From assembly GCF_009857135.1 (NCBI RefSeq), contig NZ_CP047318.1, positions 4,836,001-4,900,000 of the forward strand: 64,000 nucleotides of DNA, in the 5' to 3' direction. The notes under the pieces were generated by a model. It had not been told where the DNA came from and did not search any database. It saw only the letters and a program-made list of their open reading frames with translations. How positions within the stretch are numbered: position 1 is the stretch's first letter; the number at the start of each line of letters is the position of its first letter. Origin of the DNA: Streptomyces sp. HM190 (GTDB lineage Bacteria; Actinomycetota; Actinomycetes; Streptomycetales; Streptomycetaceae). Shown here one piece after another: positions 27,338 through 36,506 of this stretch. The translations under genes and the position numbers were made by a program.

Positions 27338-29122
27338 CTAGGGGGACACGGCTTCGGTCAGGTAGCCCGAAGCCTGGAGACGGAAGAGACGGGCGTAGAC
27401 ACCGTCGGCCCGGACGAGGTCCTGGTGCACGCCGTGCTCGATCACCTTGCCGTTCTCCACCACGACGATGTGATCCGCCATCCGGACCGTGGAGAAACGG
27501 TGGGCTATGACCAGGGACGTGGCGCCGCGGGCGATTTCCTTCAACCGGGTGAAGATCTCCGCTTCCGCTTCGGCGTCGATGGCGGCCGTCGGCTCGTCCA
27601 GAACGACGACCGGTGCGCGTCGCATGAACGCCCGGCTCAGCGCCATCTTCTGCCACTGCCCGCCGGAGAGCTGGTGACCGTCCTCGAAGTGGCGTCCGAG
27701 CATGGTGTCGTACTTCTGCGGCAACGACTCGACGATGCCCTCGGCCCCGGCCGCACGTGCCGCCTCGGCGACTCGCTCCGTGTCCTGACGAGCCTCCACC
27801 CGGCCGAAGCCGATGTTGTCGCGCACCGGCAGCTCGTAGCGGATGAAGTCCTGGAAAATGACGCCCATGTGACGTTGCAGGTCGTCGATGTCGTACTCCT
27901 CGATGGGCACGTCGTCAACGAGGATCCGGCCGCCGCTCGGCTCGTACAGGCGAGTGAGGAGTTTGACGAGCGTGGTTTTGCCAGCACCGTTCTGCCCCAC
28001 CAGAGCAACGCACCGGCCTGCGGGGATGGTGAAACTGACACCGTCCAGGACGACGCGATCGGTTCCGGGGTAGACGAAGCGCACGTCGCGGAACTCGATG
28101 CCCTTGCGGAGCTTGTCGGGGAAGGCCCTGGTGCCGCCCTTGAGCTGCCGTTCGGGCAGCGCGAAGAAATCGAAGAGGTTGCCGAGGAACAGGCTGTCCT
28201 TGTACAGGGCGGCGATGCCGAGCAGCATGGCATGCGCGGACACCTGGATCGATCCGACGGCCTGGAGGTAGCCCGCGAGCTGCCCTATCCGGCCGGCGTC
28301 GATGGTGGTGTGGATGGCCCACAACACGGCACCCGACGAGGCGGCGACGCTGAGAAAGCCGAGAGCGCCACCGAGCAGGGACTGGCGACGGGCCAGACGC
28401 CGGTCAGTGTCGAAGAAGGTCCGCACGAGGCGGGTGTAGAGGTCCAGGAGGTGCGGGCCCAGTTGGAAGAGCCGTATCTCCTTGTACGAATGGTCGCTGG
28501 TCGTGAGGTGCTGGTAGTAGTAAAGGCGGCGTCGGTCGGAGGCCCGCTCATACTCGATCTCGTAGCCCTTGTGGCTGAAGAACATGTACGAGATCACCGA
28601 CGGGACGGGCGAGAACAGGATCGCCAGGGCGATCCAGGGACTCCAGGAGAAGAGCACCACGCTGACGGTCACCAGAGTGACCAACTCCCGGGCAACCTCA
28701 AGGAGTTGGGTGAACACCTGATAGACACGGCCGCCGCTGCTCTCCTGGAAGGCGCGCTGCATGTTGTCGTAGACCGCCGCGTCCTCATACTGCTGCAGAT
28801 CGAGCATCGTGCCCTTGCGCATCACCCACTCGCCCACGCGGGCGGTGAGTTCGAGCCGCAGGAGCGAGTCGAGGTATTGGAGGCAGGTGCCCAGCAGGTG
28901 GCTGGCGAGGCTCACCGCCATCAGGAGGCCACCCGAGAGGAGGGCGGACCGCCCAGCGTCGGCATCACCGGCGACGGCGTCGGCCACGCTCTGCACCGCG
29001 GAAGCGACGAGCCCGATCTGGGCGGCCGGGACGAGGGCGAGAAGCATGGACACGGCCGCGAAGCCCGATATCCGCAGAGGGCTGAGTCCCCAGAACAGGA
29101 CGGTGACGCGGAGCCAGATCAT
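27338..29122 (-). CDS. lanT: LanT-type ABC transporter (TMD-NBD), no peptidase domain
   Basis: ATG 29122, behind GGAGG, gives 594 residues and overlaps the lanB stop by ATGA. Six transmembrane helices occupy about residues 15-310. The ATPase domain has Walker A GQNGAGKTT, the signature LSGGQWQ and Walker B VVVLDEPTAAID. No N-terminal C39 protease domain is present, so it exports but does not cleave the leader. It resembles exporters of class I lanthipeptide systems. An in-frame upstream start at 29182 lies inside lanB and is rejected. Confidence 0.92.
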   Translation of the reverse strand: MIWLRVTVLFWGLSPLRISGFAAVSMLLALVPAAQIGLVASAVQSVADAVAGDADAGRSALLSGGLLMAVSLASHLLGTCLQYLDSLLRLELTARVGEWVMRKGTMLDLQQYEDAAVYDNMQRAFQESSGGRVYQVFTQLLEVARELVTLVTVSVVLFSWSPWIALAILFSPVPSVISYMFFSHKGYEIEYERASDRRRLYYYQHLTTSDHSYKEIRLFQLGPHLLDLYTRLVRTFFDTDRRLARRQSLLGGALGFLSVAASSGAVLWAIHTTIDAGRIGQLAGYLQAVGSIQVSAHAMLLGIAALYKDSLFLGNLFDFFALPERQLKGGTRAFPDKLRKGIEFRDVRFVYPGTDRVVLDGVSFTIPAGRCVALVGQNGAGKTTLVKLLTRLYEPSGGRILVDDVPIEEYDIDDLQRHMGVIFQDFIRYELPVRDNIGFGRVEARQDTERVAEAARAAGAEGIVESLPQKYDTMLGRHFEDGHQLSGGQWQKMALSRAFMRRAPVVVLDEPTAAIDAEAEAEIFTRLKEIARGATSLVIAHRFSTVRMADHIVVVENGKVIEHGVHQDLVRADGVYARLFRLQASGYLTEAVSP

Positions 29123-32100
29123 CGTTCCTCCCTGGCCGCCGCGGCGGCGCGGCCGCGGATCGCGCGCAGTACGTGCGCCCACAGGGCATGGCTGCGAGCC
29201 TCCCGGTCCAGGTCTATGGGCAACAGGCGGTTGATCTGCATATGGGCCAGGCTCGCAAGGATCCCGTCCTCCGATCCGACGAGCACCCCGTCCCGCTCCG
29301 CCTGGCGTACGGCCTCGGCCATCCGCCCGGCGGAGGACGCCTGGTCCGCGAAAATCTCATGGAGCAGCAGCCGGTGGCTCCTGCCCTCCTCGTGCGGGGC
29401 GCGATCCCAGGGGCTGAGAAGCTCGCACAGGTAGGCGCGGTGCGCGTGGAACAGCTGCCGGGTGTCACGTACCTGGACATCGTCCTGGTCGATGATGTGC
29501 CCAGTGCGCAGGGACGGTCGGCCACCCCACTGCGTGTACAGCGTGTCCAGGGCGGCGACGGCGAGGAACTCCGGTCTGATGTCGAGCCGTCGAGCCAGCA
29601 GCGACGCCGTGGTCTCGCTGCTGGCCTGGAACATCAGCTCAGCGGCGTCGAAGACCTCCGGGCCACCGTAGCGGGCGATCTCCGGTGCGTAGCCGGCCAG
29701 TTCGATGTCCCTGGCAAGCCCCTGACCGACCAGGCTCCGGCCCCATGTCGTTACGAGGGTCAGAGCGCGGGCGGCGTCCGTCCCCCGTACCCGCAGTCGC
29801 AGGTGGGGAAAGGGGTCGGCGTAACGGATGTAGAACCAGCGGTCGAGCAGGCCCTGTCGCCGCAGTTCGGCGACGAGGTCGCGCAGTGGGCCGGCGATGA
29901 TCTCGTCCTGCCGCTCGGGTGCCGCGTAGACCTTGAGGAAGGTCCACTCGCCGCCCGGTAGATGGCGTTCCACGGGGACTTCCTGCCTGCCGCGCGGCAG
30001 GGAGCGGCGGGTGGCGCGCGCTGCGTCCCGGAGCACGACCGGTACGACGACCTCGGCCGCGTAGCGGTCGCCAGCGGTGTCCTGGAGCCACATGCCGTCG
30101 AACGACGGCAGCATCTCGTGGAGGACGAGGGTGCGCTGCTTGTCCAGTTCCTCGCGGAGTTCGACTCGGCAGGCGGGGTGGTCGAGGTCCAGCAACAGCC
30201 GCTGGTCGGCTTCGACGAGGTAGACGTGGCGGGGTACGCGCCACCGCTCCCGCCAGCCGTCGAGGTCGTCGGCGGTGCCTGCGGTGAGCCTCCATTGCGC
30301 GGGGCGCAGAACCACCCTGCCGCGGGTCACCCGTGGCAGGAACGGAGCCGCCTCGGCCGGCCCCCAGTGGAATCCGGTCGGCTGGATGCAGCCGTCCTGA
30401 GACACTTCGATGAGGAAGCGCGCGACATTCGGCGCGAGGGTCGGGCTGAGCATGTGGTGCTGAGCGACCACGATCTCCCGGTCCAGTCGCCGGGACCAGA
30501 GGTGGAACCGGTCGTCGGCGACACCCACGAGGATGTCGTCCAGCGGGACGACCCGGTCCGGGGCCACCGACGGCGTCGTGTTGACGGGAATCTCGTACGG
30601 CCGGATGGCGGGGCGCAGCGTCACATTGGCCGCCCGGCCGTACGGCGGCAGGAACGCCAGGTCCGCGTAGGCGACATCGGGGAAGAGGGCCTCCTCGCGC
30701 CGCGCATAGTCGCGCAGCCGGTCCCCGGCGGCCTCACCGAGCAGGTCGCCGAAGCGTCCGAAGGTGCGTCCGCCGTAGGCGAGGCTGTCGGATCGCAGGA
30801 CCGCCCGCCACTCGCCCCGGTCCAGGGCCTTGCGGTCCGAGGCGTCGATCTGGACGTACGCCTCTAGCGCGGGTGGCGGGTCCCCCGGCCCGGGGCGGGC
30901 CGGGGCGAGCCGGTCCAGCCAGGCGTCGGTCAGCCCGACCTCGACGGCCCGGTCCCACCACGCCTGCTGGGCGAACTCGACGAGCGCGCCGTCCAGCCGG
31001 GAGGTGTCCTCGGCGGGCGCGGGAGGCAGCGCGATACCGCGGGGCGGATTGGTGTAGGTGGGCGGCGCGTCCAGCCCGGTGTCGGGACTGAGCAGGCTGA
31101 GGACCGGTACGCGTGTCCCGGCGCCGTAGCGCTCGGTGAACTCCTCGCGGTAGCGGGTCAGATGGGTGCGCGTGCCGTGGGCTGCGCTGAGCCGGACCAG
31201 GACGCCCACGGCTTCGGCGACTTCCTGCGCAATCGACTCGTTCAGGACCGGATCGCGCAGGTCCAGTGCGGTGTCGGCCTGGTAGGTCCGGTCCGTGTGC
31301 TCGGGGACCAGGTCGCGCTGGGCGACCGACAGCCGCCGCAGCGACTCGGTGTCGTGGACACGGTCGGCCAGGTCGGCCACCGCACGCAGCTGTTCGGCGG
31401 CGGCGGTGGCGGCCGGGACGCCGGTGAGTTTCTTCAGGACGTGCAGCTCAGGGCGTTCCGCGGTTTGCGGGGGCCGCAGGTCGCCGGTGAGGAAGCCGAG
31501 GTCCCACAGTTGGCGGACCAGCCTCTCGACGGACTCCGGCGACACCTCCGGGAAGGCGGTCGACAGTTCGGCCGTGAGCCGCTCGTAGGGGACAGGTACG
31601 GCGGCCGTCCGCATGACCAGGTCCACGGCGGGGGTGGCCCGGACGCGCACCGTGCGCGCGTCGTGTCGGCCGTACTTGTCGGCCTGCGGCAGGACGACGC
31701 GGTCGCCGGCGAGATGGGCCATGGGGTTGAGGACGAGGTGGAGTTGGCGCAGTAGGGCGGGGTCCGTCTCCAGCCGCTCGATCAGGGCGAGCAGCCAGCC
31801 CATGTCGGCGCGCACGCGGACTCGGTGCTCCTGGGGCCGGCCGAGCCGGGCTTCCGAGCCGGGTCCGAACGTTCCCATCGCCACGCCGGAAAACGCGCCG
31901 AAGGGCGTGGGCCGAGTCGCCATGCGCGTCGCGTACCGCAGCAGCCGGGAGTGCAGCCGCCGGGTGCGCTTCTCGCTCAGGCTGTCGAGCCGGCCGAGAC
32001 CGCCGGTCAGATCCTCGCTCGCGATGAGCAGAGCGCGGGCGATGTCGGGACGGCCGGCGAGGTCGACCAGGGCCTGCGGGGTGCGGGCGGGGTCGGCCAT

Positions 32101-32184
32101 GATGTCGAGATAGGTGTCCACGGGCAGGACAGGGGAGCGGAGGAGGAAGAAGCCGGCGGGCTCGTACGGGGACATGGCCGTCAC
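29119..32184 (-). CDS. lanB: LanB lanthipeptide dehydratase (glutamylation plus elimination domains)
   Basis: GTG 32184, overlapping the lanC stop as GTGA, gives 1,021 residues; ATG 32175 is an alternative three codons in. The N-terminal Lant_dehydr_N domain (about 1-720) begins FFLLRSPVLPVD and includes RMATRPTPFGAFSGV, a typical LanB segment. The C-terminal thiopeptide-type/elimination domain shows WTFLKVYAAPERQDEI and WFYIRYADPFPHLRLRVRG. LanB uses glutamyl-tRNA to glutamylate Ser/Thr and then eliminates glutamate to give Dha/Dhb. Length equals full-size class I enzymes, so it is not a split system. It sits between lanC and lanT. Confidence 0.95.
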   Translation of the reverse strand: MTAMSPYEPAGFFLLRSPVLPVDTYLDIMADPARTPQALVDLAGRPDIARALLIASEDLTGGLGRLDSLSEKRTRRLHSRLLRYATRMATRPTPFGAFSGVAMGTFGPGSEARLGRPQEHRVRVRADMGWLLALIERLETDPALLRQLHLVLNPMAHLAGDRVVLPQADKYGRHDARTVRVRATPAVDLVMRTAAVPVPYERLTAELSTAFPEVSPESVERLVRQLWDLGFLTGDLRPPQTAERPELHVLKKLTGVPAATAAAEQLRAVADLADRVHDTESLRRLSVAQRDLVPEHTDRTYQADTALDLRDPVLNESIAQEVAEAVGVLVRLSAAHGTRTHLTRYREEFTERYGAGTRVPVLSLLSPDTGLDAPPTYTNPPRGIALPPAPAEDTSRLDGALVEFAQQAWWDRAVEVGLTDAWLDRLAPARPGPGDPPPALEAYVQIDASDRKALDRGEWRAVLRSDSLAYGGRTFGRFGDLLGEAAGDRLRDYARREEALFPDVAYADLAFLPPYGRAANVTLRPAIRPYEIPVNTTPSVAPDRVVPLDDILVGVADDRFHLWSRRLDREIVVAQHHMLSPTLAPNVARFLIEVSQDGCIQPTGFHWGPAEAAPFLPRVTRGRVVLRPAQWRLTAGTADDLDGWRERWRVPRHVYLVEADQRLLLDLDHPACRVELREELDKQRTLVLHEMLPSFDGMWLQDTAGDRYAAEVVVPVVLRDAARATRRSLPRGRQEVPVERHLPGGEWTFLKVYAAPERQDEIIAGPLRDLVAELRRQGLLDRWFYIRYADPFPHLRLRVRGTDAARALTLVTTWGRSLVGQGLARDIELAGYAPEIARYGGPEVFDAAELMFQASSETTASLLARRLDIRPEFLAVAALDTLYTQWGGRPSLRTGHIIDQDDVQVRDTRQLFHAHRAYLCELLSPWDRAPHEEGRSHRLLLHEIFADQASSAGRMAEAVRQAERDGVLVGSEDGILASLAHMQINRLLPIDLDREARSHALWAHVLRAIRGRAAAAAREER

Positions 32185-33518
32185 CGGGCGAGGAAGATGC
32201 GGAACCAGTGGGGTCGCTCCTCGCCGATGGCAGCGAGCAGGGTGAGGGCGACGCCGGTGGCCCCGGTGAGGAGCCCCGGATCGTCGACGGCCTGTCCGGG
32301 GCGGGGCACGTCCGTGAAGCCGAGCGGGCGGTCCGGATCGTGTCGGTCGAGCAACTGCCCGACCAGCTCCGGCAGCCGGTCGCGGGCGGTCGCGCTCCAG
32401 GGCGCGAACTCCAGGGCGAGCATGACGAGTCCGGCGAGGCCGTGGCAGAGAGTGGGTGACAGCGGTGCGAGATCTCGAGCACGGGTCAGTGCGGCGTCGA
32501 AGGCCGCGACGGCAGTGGCGTGCAGTTCCTCGTCCGCGGTGGCCGTGGCGATGGTCAGGAGCGCGCCGGCGACGCCCACGCTGCCGTAGCACCAGGCGAC
32601 CCGATCGTGTCCGGACCCGGAGGTGACCTCCTGACCGTGCTCGTCGACGGGCGTGCCGTCGCCCCACACGGGGCCGTGCTCGTCGACGGCGGCCTGGGCC
32701 CGGATCCAGCGAGTGAAGGTGGCGACGGCCTCCAGGTGGCCCGGGCGGCGGTGGCCAGCCTCCCAGGCGACGGCAAGCGCGGCGGCCACCCCCGGAACTC
32801 CGTGCGACAGGCCCAGGTTGAGGTAGCCGTGCGGGTATTTGGCGTGGTAGTCGGCGACGGGCGGGTAGTACGCCGGGGTGATGAGCCAGCGGTGCGGTGT
32901 GCCTGCGGTCTCGGCAGGTCGGCTGAGCCAGATCAGGTAGTCGACGAGTGCGCCGGCGGCCTCGGAGATCCGGTCGGTTGGTTCGGTGAGGGAGCTGAGC
33001 TGGACGAGGGTGCCGGCCGCTCCGGTCACGAGGTCGTAGTCCAGGTCGCTGACGGCCCGCTCGGTCTGTCGCGGTGGCGCGGCGAGGATCTGGTCGGCGA
33101 GTTGTTCGTACAGCCGGTCCAGGCTGGGGCGGAAGCGGGGCTCGTCGCGGGTGACGTCCGCGAGCGCGAGGGCGAGGCCGCTGGTGCCGGCGAACAGACC
33201 ATGGTGGTCGAGGGGTTCGACCTGGGTGGACAGAACCGCCTCGCGCATGTGTGCGAAGGCCGTGTCGAGGTCGCCCATGCCCGCCCGTGCGGCGTAGAGG
33301 TGCAGGAGCGCCGTACCCGCCTGCCCGTGGGCGACACTGGGCGGGTACCAGCCGCGGGACGTGTCACTCTGTTCGGCGGCGAGCAACGCCAGGTCGTCGA
33401 CCTGCGCCGTGGTCGACGTCTGTGCGACGACGTGCTGGACGGCCGTCCGTACGCGGTGCACGAGTCCGAGGTCGGCCGCGCGGATCCTGGTCCCCGTACC
33501 GTGGTGGGCGAGTTGCAT
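32181..33518 (-). CDS. lanC: LanC lanthionine cyclase
   Basis: ATG 33518 encodes 445 residues of the LanC alpha-toroid fold with repeated GxxG segments (GQAGTALL, GTSGLALAL, GAAGTLVQL, GVPGVAAAL, GVAGALL, GLAGLVML, GATGVALTL). Zinc ligands Cys310 (AWCYGSVG) and Cys358-His359 (LCHG) are present, as is the catalytic His239 in LSHG. It adds Cys thiols onto Dha/Dhb to form (methyl)lanthionine rings. It lies 98 bp after lanA, separated by a strong hairpin, and is translationally coupled to lanB. Confidence 0.95.
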   Translation of the reverse strand: MQLAHHGTGTRIRAADLGLVHRVRTAVQHVVAQTSTTAQVDDLALLAAEQSDTSRGWYPPSVAHGQAGTALLHLYAARAGMGDLDTAFAHMREAVLSTQVEPLDHHGLFAGTSGLALALADVTRDEPRFRPSLDRLYEQLADQILAAPPRQTERAVSDLDYDLVTGAAGTLVQLSSLTEPTDRISEAAGALVDYLIWLSRPAETAGTPHRWLITPAYYPPVADYHAKYPHGYLNLGLSHGVPGVAAALAVAWEAGHRRPGHLEAVATFTRWIRAQAAVDEHGPVWGDGTPVDEHGQEVTSGSGHDRVAWCYGSVGVAGALLTIATATADEELHATAVAAFDAALTRARDLAPLSPTLCHGLAGLVMLALEFAPWSATARDRLPELVGQLLDRHDPDRPLGFTDVPRPGQAVDDPGLLTGATGVALTLLAAIGEERPHWFRIFLAR

Positions 33519-33560
33519 GGTCTGTCCCTGTCTGTTCGGCGTGTCTCTCGGGCTCTGTAT

Positions 33561-33599
33561 GACGGGTGCCGCCGTGACGCGGGCACGGCGGCACCCGTC
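33561..33599 (-). terminator. Hairpin between lanA and lanC (attenuator or partial terminator)
   Basis: A perfect 16-bp inverted repeat (33561-33576 with 33584-33599) encloses a 7-base loop. It stands just after the precursor gene with no T-tract. In RiPP operons such hairpins protect the precursor mRNA or limit read-through so that precursor exceeds enzymes. Confidence 0.75.
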
Positions 33600-33616
33600 A
33601 GGCGTTCAGCCCGAGA

Positions 33617-33805
33617 TCACTTACCGGGCGAGCAGAAGACCGTGCACACCGAGGTGCAGGCGCAGGTGCTGGTGACCTGGCAGACACTCTTGGTGCAGAC
33701 CGTCCTGGTCGCGATCTGCGAGATGGACGGCGGGGGCGCCTGCTCGCCGGCGGGGCCGGCGGAGGGAGCGGAGATCCGGGCGTCGAGGTCGAATGCGTCC
33801 GACAT
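33617..33805 (-). CDS. lanA: FxLD-family lanthipeptide precursor
   Basis: ATG 33805, with AAAGGA upstream, encodes 62 residues. The leader has FDLD at residues 5-8, the class I leader motif bound by LanB and the hallmark of FxLD precursors, followed by an Ala/Pro/Gly-rich stretch. The core region from about residue 31 holds six Cys (37, 42, 48, 50, 54, 58), seven Thr and four Ser, with alternating TxxC/SVC spacing, and ends in CSPGK. No leader protease is encoded nearby, and the cleavage site, perhaps near PSISQ/IATR, cannot be fixed. I do not recall a characterised peptide with this core. An in-frame GTG or ATG upstream at 33877 is not preceded by a ribosome-binding site. Confidence 0.93.
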   Translation of the reverse strand: MSDAFDLDARISAPSAGPAGEQAPPPSISQIATRTVCTKSVCQVTSTCACTSVCTVFCSPGK

Positions 33806-33937
33806 TTCATTTCCTTTCGTGATTCCTTTCCCGGCCGTGAGGCCAGCCGGGAGCGCCGGTGTTTTCCCGGCGTGCAAAGAATCATGTCGAATCGTGTCAG
33901 GGAGTTTCTATTGGCCGTGACGACAATATTTCCGGAG
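33806..33937 (-). promoter_or_regulatory. lanA upstream region
   Basis: This is the 132-bp gap between the LuxR-type regulator and lanA. Read on the minus strand it contains CTGACA followed by an AT-rich stretch (about 33875-33905) and a GC-rich imperfect hairpin (33818-33860) in the presumed leader. A separate lanA promoter is likely but cannot be pinned down by eye. Confidence 0.35.
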
Positions 33938-34249
33938 TCAGCTTCTGGATTTATCCAGCTCGCCCGGGCGGGCGTCGGATCGTCTTTCCGTCAAGAATGT
34001 GTACGACGCCAGGCAGGCGGTCAGGCGGGAATCGAGTTCCAGCTTCTCCATGACGGCGGCCACATGGGCACGTACGGTCCGCTCGCTCACGTGGAGGCGC
34101 TGCGCCATCGCCTCGTTGGACAGTCCTTCGGCGAGTAGAAGAAAGGTCTCCTGCTCGCGGGGGGTGAGTCGGCCCACTCGGTCCAGGGCCGGTCTCCAGT
34201 GCGGCTCCGCGCATGCGGAGCCGGAAGGGGGTGCGCCGGTGCCACTCAC
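33938..34249 (-). CDS. Single-domain LuxR/GerE-type regulator
   Basis: ATG 34249 overlaps the exporter stop by ATGA and gives 103 residues. Almost the whole protein is a LuxR-type HTH: LTPREQETFLLLAEGLSNEAMAQRLHVSERTVRAHVAAVMEKL at about 28-72 in overlapping motifs. No receiver or ligand domain is present. It is the last gene of the lasso operon and the gene just upstream of lanA, so it is placed to link expression of both RiPP clusters. Confidence 0.88.
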   Translation of the reverse strand: MSGTGAPPSGSACAEPHWRPALDRVGRLTPREQETFLLLAEGLSNEAMAQRLHVSERTVRAHVAAVMEKLELDSRLTACLASYTFLTERRSDARPGELDKSRS

Positions 34250-36069
34250 GGTGCTGCCATGCTCCTGTCCGCGTCAGGGTGTTTGAGATGGTCGGTGGTC
34301 AGCCGTCGGTAGAACGGGTCTTCGGTGAGCAATTGTTCGTGCGTGCCCATGGCGTTGACCCGGCCGTCGTCCAGGACGACGATCCGGTCGGCCGCGCGTA
34401 CCGTCGACATTCGATGGGCCACCACCAGAAGAGCGTGTTTCCGGGATATTTTCCGTAACATCTCGGTGATTTCCCGTTCGTTGATGAGGTCGAGTTGCGA
34501 TGTGGGTTCGTCCAGCAGCAGGAGGTGCGGTCGGCCCAGCAATGCGCGAGCAATGGCGACTCGTTGGCGTTCTCCGCCGGAGAGATTGAAACCGCGGTCA
34601 CCGACTTCTGTCCGCAGCCCGTCCGGAAGGCGTTCGACGAGTTCTTCGAGGTTGACCATTCGCAGCGTTTCGCGAAGGCTTTCCTCGTCCGCCGCCGGAG
34701 TCGCGTACACCAGGTTGTCGCGCAGGGTTCCGTGCAGCAGGGGCGCGTGTTGCTCTACGAGACCGATCCGGGCACGGTGTGCGCGCGGGTCGACATCGCG
34801 GATGTCCGTGCCGTCGAAGGCGATGTGTCCGCCGTCGGGCTCGTAGAACTTCTCCACGAGCGACACGATGGTGGTCTTCCCGGCACCGGAGCGTCCCACG
34901 AGCGCGACGATGCCGGTCCGCGGCACCGTGAAGGAGACGTCGCGCAGCACGGGCCGTTCACCGTACGAGAAGGTGACGTTCCGCAGATCGAGCAGCGTCG
35001 ATGAGGAAGCCGCGGGTGGCGTCGCCGGCGCCTGCGTGACCTCTTCCACGGGCAGTCCCAGGACATCCTCGATCCGGCCGAGCGATCCCAGGCCGCGCTG
35101 GATGAGGCTGAGCGCGTTGAAGAGTCCCGCGAGCGGCATGACGAGGTAGGTGGCGAACAGGAGAAACGCCACGAGCTCGCTGACGGTCATTGATCCGTTC
35201 GACACACGGACCGCGCCGATCAACAGGACGAGGAGGAACGAACCGTTGACCGCGATCTCCATGGCCGGTCCCACGACGGAGCCCAGCCGCGCGGAGCGCA
35301 GTCCCGCGGTGTAGGCGGTGTCGACGTCCGCTCCGATGCGTTCGGCCTCCCGGCGCTCGGCACGGGCGGCCCGGACCGTCCTGATGCCGCCGAGCGCGCG
35401 TTCGAGGTCGGCGGTCATCGCTCCGACGCCGGCGAGGGCCTGCTCGGTGCTGCTGCGGATGCCGGCCATCACACCGGCGACGAGGACGGCGGCGACCACA
35501 AGTGTTGCGGCGACCATGAGGAACATCACCGGGTCGATCCAGAGCATCAGCCCTGCGGCACCGATGCCGGTGACGCCTACGGTGACGAGTTGGACGAAGC
35601 TGCCGGCCACCATGTCGCGCAGCACGGTGGTGTCGGTCCCGACCCGTGACAGCAGATCGCCGGTCCGCCGGCCGTCGAGTTCCTGGATCCGGACGAACAT
35701 CAGTCGCTCGACGAGCCGGCGCCGCAGCCGCCGGACCACGCTTTCGCCGGTCACGTCCAGCAGGTACTGACCGCCGGCCTCCAGCGCCGCCTGGGCGAGG
35801 AAGAGAGCGGTCAGGGCCAAGACGAGCGAAGCGACGGCTTCGTGGGCCGAGACCCGGTCGATCAGACGCATGGTCAGCAGCGGCTGGAACAGGCCGACCA
35901 CCGTACCCGTGACCGTCAGCACGAGCGCCGCGACCACGGTACGGCCGCTGCCCCGCAGCAGGCGCAGCAGATCGCCGATGCGTGGGCCGTCGGTCTCCTG
36001 GGCCGACCCCGCCTGGTCCTGGACCGCCCCGGTGCCCCCGGCAGCGGTCGCCTTGACGTCGCCGCTCAT
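34246..36069 (-). CDS. lasD: Lasso peptide ABC exporter (LasD), TTA-containing
   Basis: ATG 36069, overlapping the protease stop, gives 607 residues. Six transmembrane helices span about 45-330. The ATPase has Walker A GRSGAGKTT, signature LSGGERQ, Walker B LLLLDEPTSQLD and a switch His in VAHRMS. Lasso exporters of this fused type secrete the peptide and provide self-immunity. Codon at 34458-34456 is TTA (Leu in EMLRKI), so the protein depends on bldA. The longer in-frame upstream start at 36294 overlaps lasB2 and is rejected. Confidence 0.93.
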   Translation of the reverse strand: MSGDVKATAAGGTGAVQDQAGSAQETDGPRIGDLLRLLRGSGRTVVAALVLTVTGTVVGLFQPLLTMRLIDRVSAHEAVASLVLALTALFLAQAALEAGGQYLLDVTGESVVRRLRRRLVERLMFVRIQELDGRRTGDLLSRVGTDTTVLRDMVAGSFVQLVTVGVTGIGAAGLMLWIDPVMFLMVAATLVVAAVLVAGVMAGIRSSTEQALAGVGAMTADLERALGGIRTVRAARAERREAERIGADVDTAYTAGLRSARLGSVVGPAMEIAVNGSFLLVLLIGAVRVSNGSMTVSELVAFLLFATYLVMPLAGLFNALSLIQRGLGSLGRIEDVLGLPVEEVTQAPATPPAASSSTLLDLRNVTFSYGERPVLRDVSFTVPRTGIVALVGRSGAGKTTIVSLVEKFYEPDGGHIAFDGTDIRDVDPRAHRARIGLVEQHAPLLHGTLRDNLVYATPAADEESLRETLRMVNLEELVERLPDGLRTEVGDRGFNLSGGERQRVAIARALLGRPHLLLLDEPTSQLDLINEREITEMLRKISRKHALLVVAHRMSTVRAADRIVVLDDGRVNAMGTHEQLLTEDPFYRRLTTDHLKHPDADRSMAAP

Positions 36070-36506
36070 GAGCGACCCCTCTTCCCTGCCCCGGCGCTCA
36101 CACCGATCAGCACCTGGAAGTAGCCCTGGGGCAGCTCCTCGCCCACCAGTCGGCCATCCGCCTCGACCCAGGCGTGGGCGCCGAACGGCGGCGCGCTGCG
36201 GACGCCGACGCACCAGGTGGGCCACTCTCCCCTGGCCCGGCACAGCAGGGCCGTGGCGACGGAACGAGGCAGACAGCCCTCCCGTCCGGCGCACACCGCG
36301 CTGACGGTGGTGACCGCTCGGCGGGCGCGAAGGGCTCTGTCGTGACCGGCCGGGCGGGCTCCGCGCGCCACGCGGCGGAGCAGCCGGCCCAGGCGGGCCG
36401 GCGGGAGAAGCAGGAGCGGCCGCGCCACGGCGACAGCGACACGGGCCTGGGCGCGTTGCCCGAACGACGTTCCCGTATGCGTCTCCGGCACCGGGTGGAA
36501 GCTCAT
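36066..36506 (-). CDS. lasB2: Lasso peptide leader peptidase B2 (transglutaminase-like)
   Basis: ATG 36506 overlaps the B1 stop (ATGA) and encodes 146 residues. The catalytic Cys78 is in GREGCLPRSVA, His111 in FGAHAWVEADG, and Asp117 completes the Cys-His-Asp triad of transglutaminase-like lasso proteases. It cleaves the leader before Gly1 of the core with help from the RRE protein B1. The length is normal for split B2 proteins. Confidence 0.93.
   Translation of the reverse strand: MSFHPVPETHTGTSFGQRAQARVAVAVARPLLLLPPARLGRLLRRVARGARPAGHDRALRARRAVTTVSAVCAGREGCLPRSVATALLCRARGEWPTWCVGVRSAPPFGAHAWVEADGRLVGEELPQGYFQVLIGVSAGAGKRGRS

Noticed and set aside
34246..36294. Longer start for the lasso exporter
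   Set aside because: The extra N-terminus overlaps lasB2 in another frame; ATG 36069 overlaps the lasB2 stop as ATGA, like the other genes in the operon.
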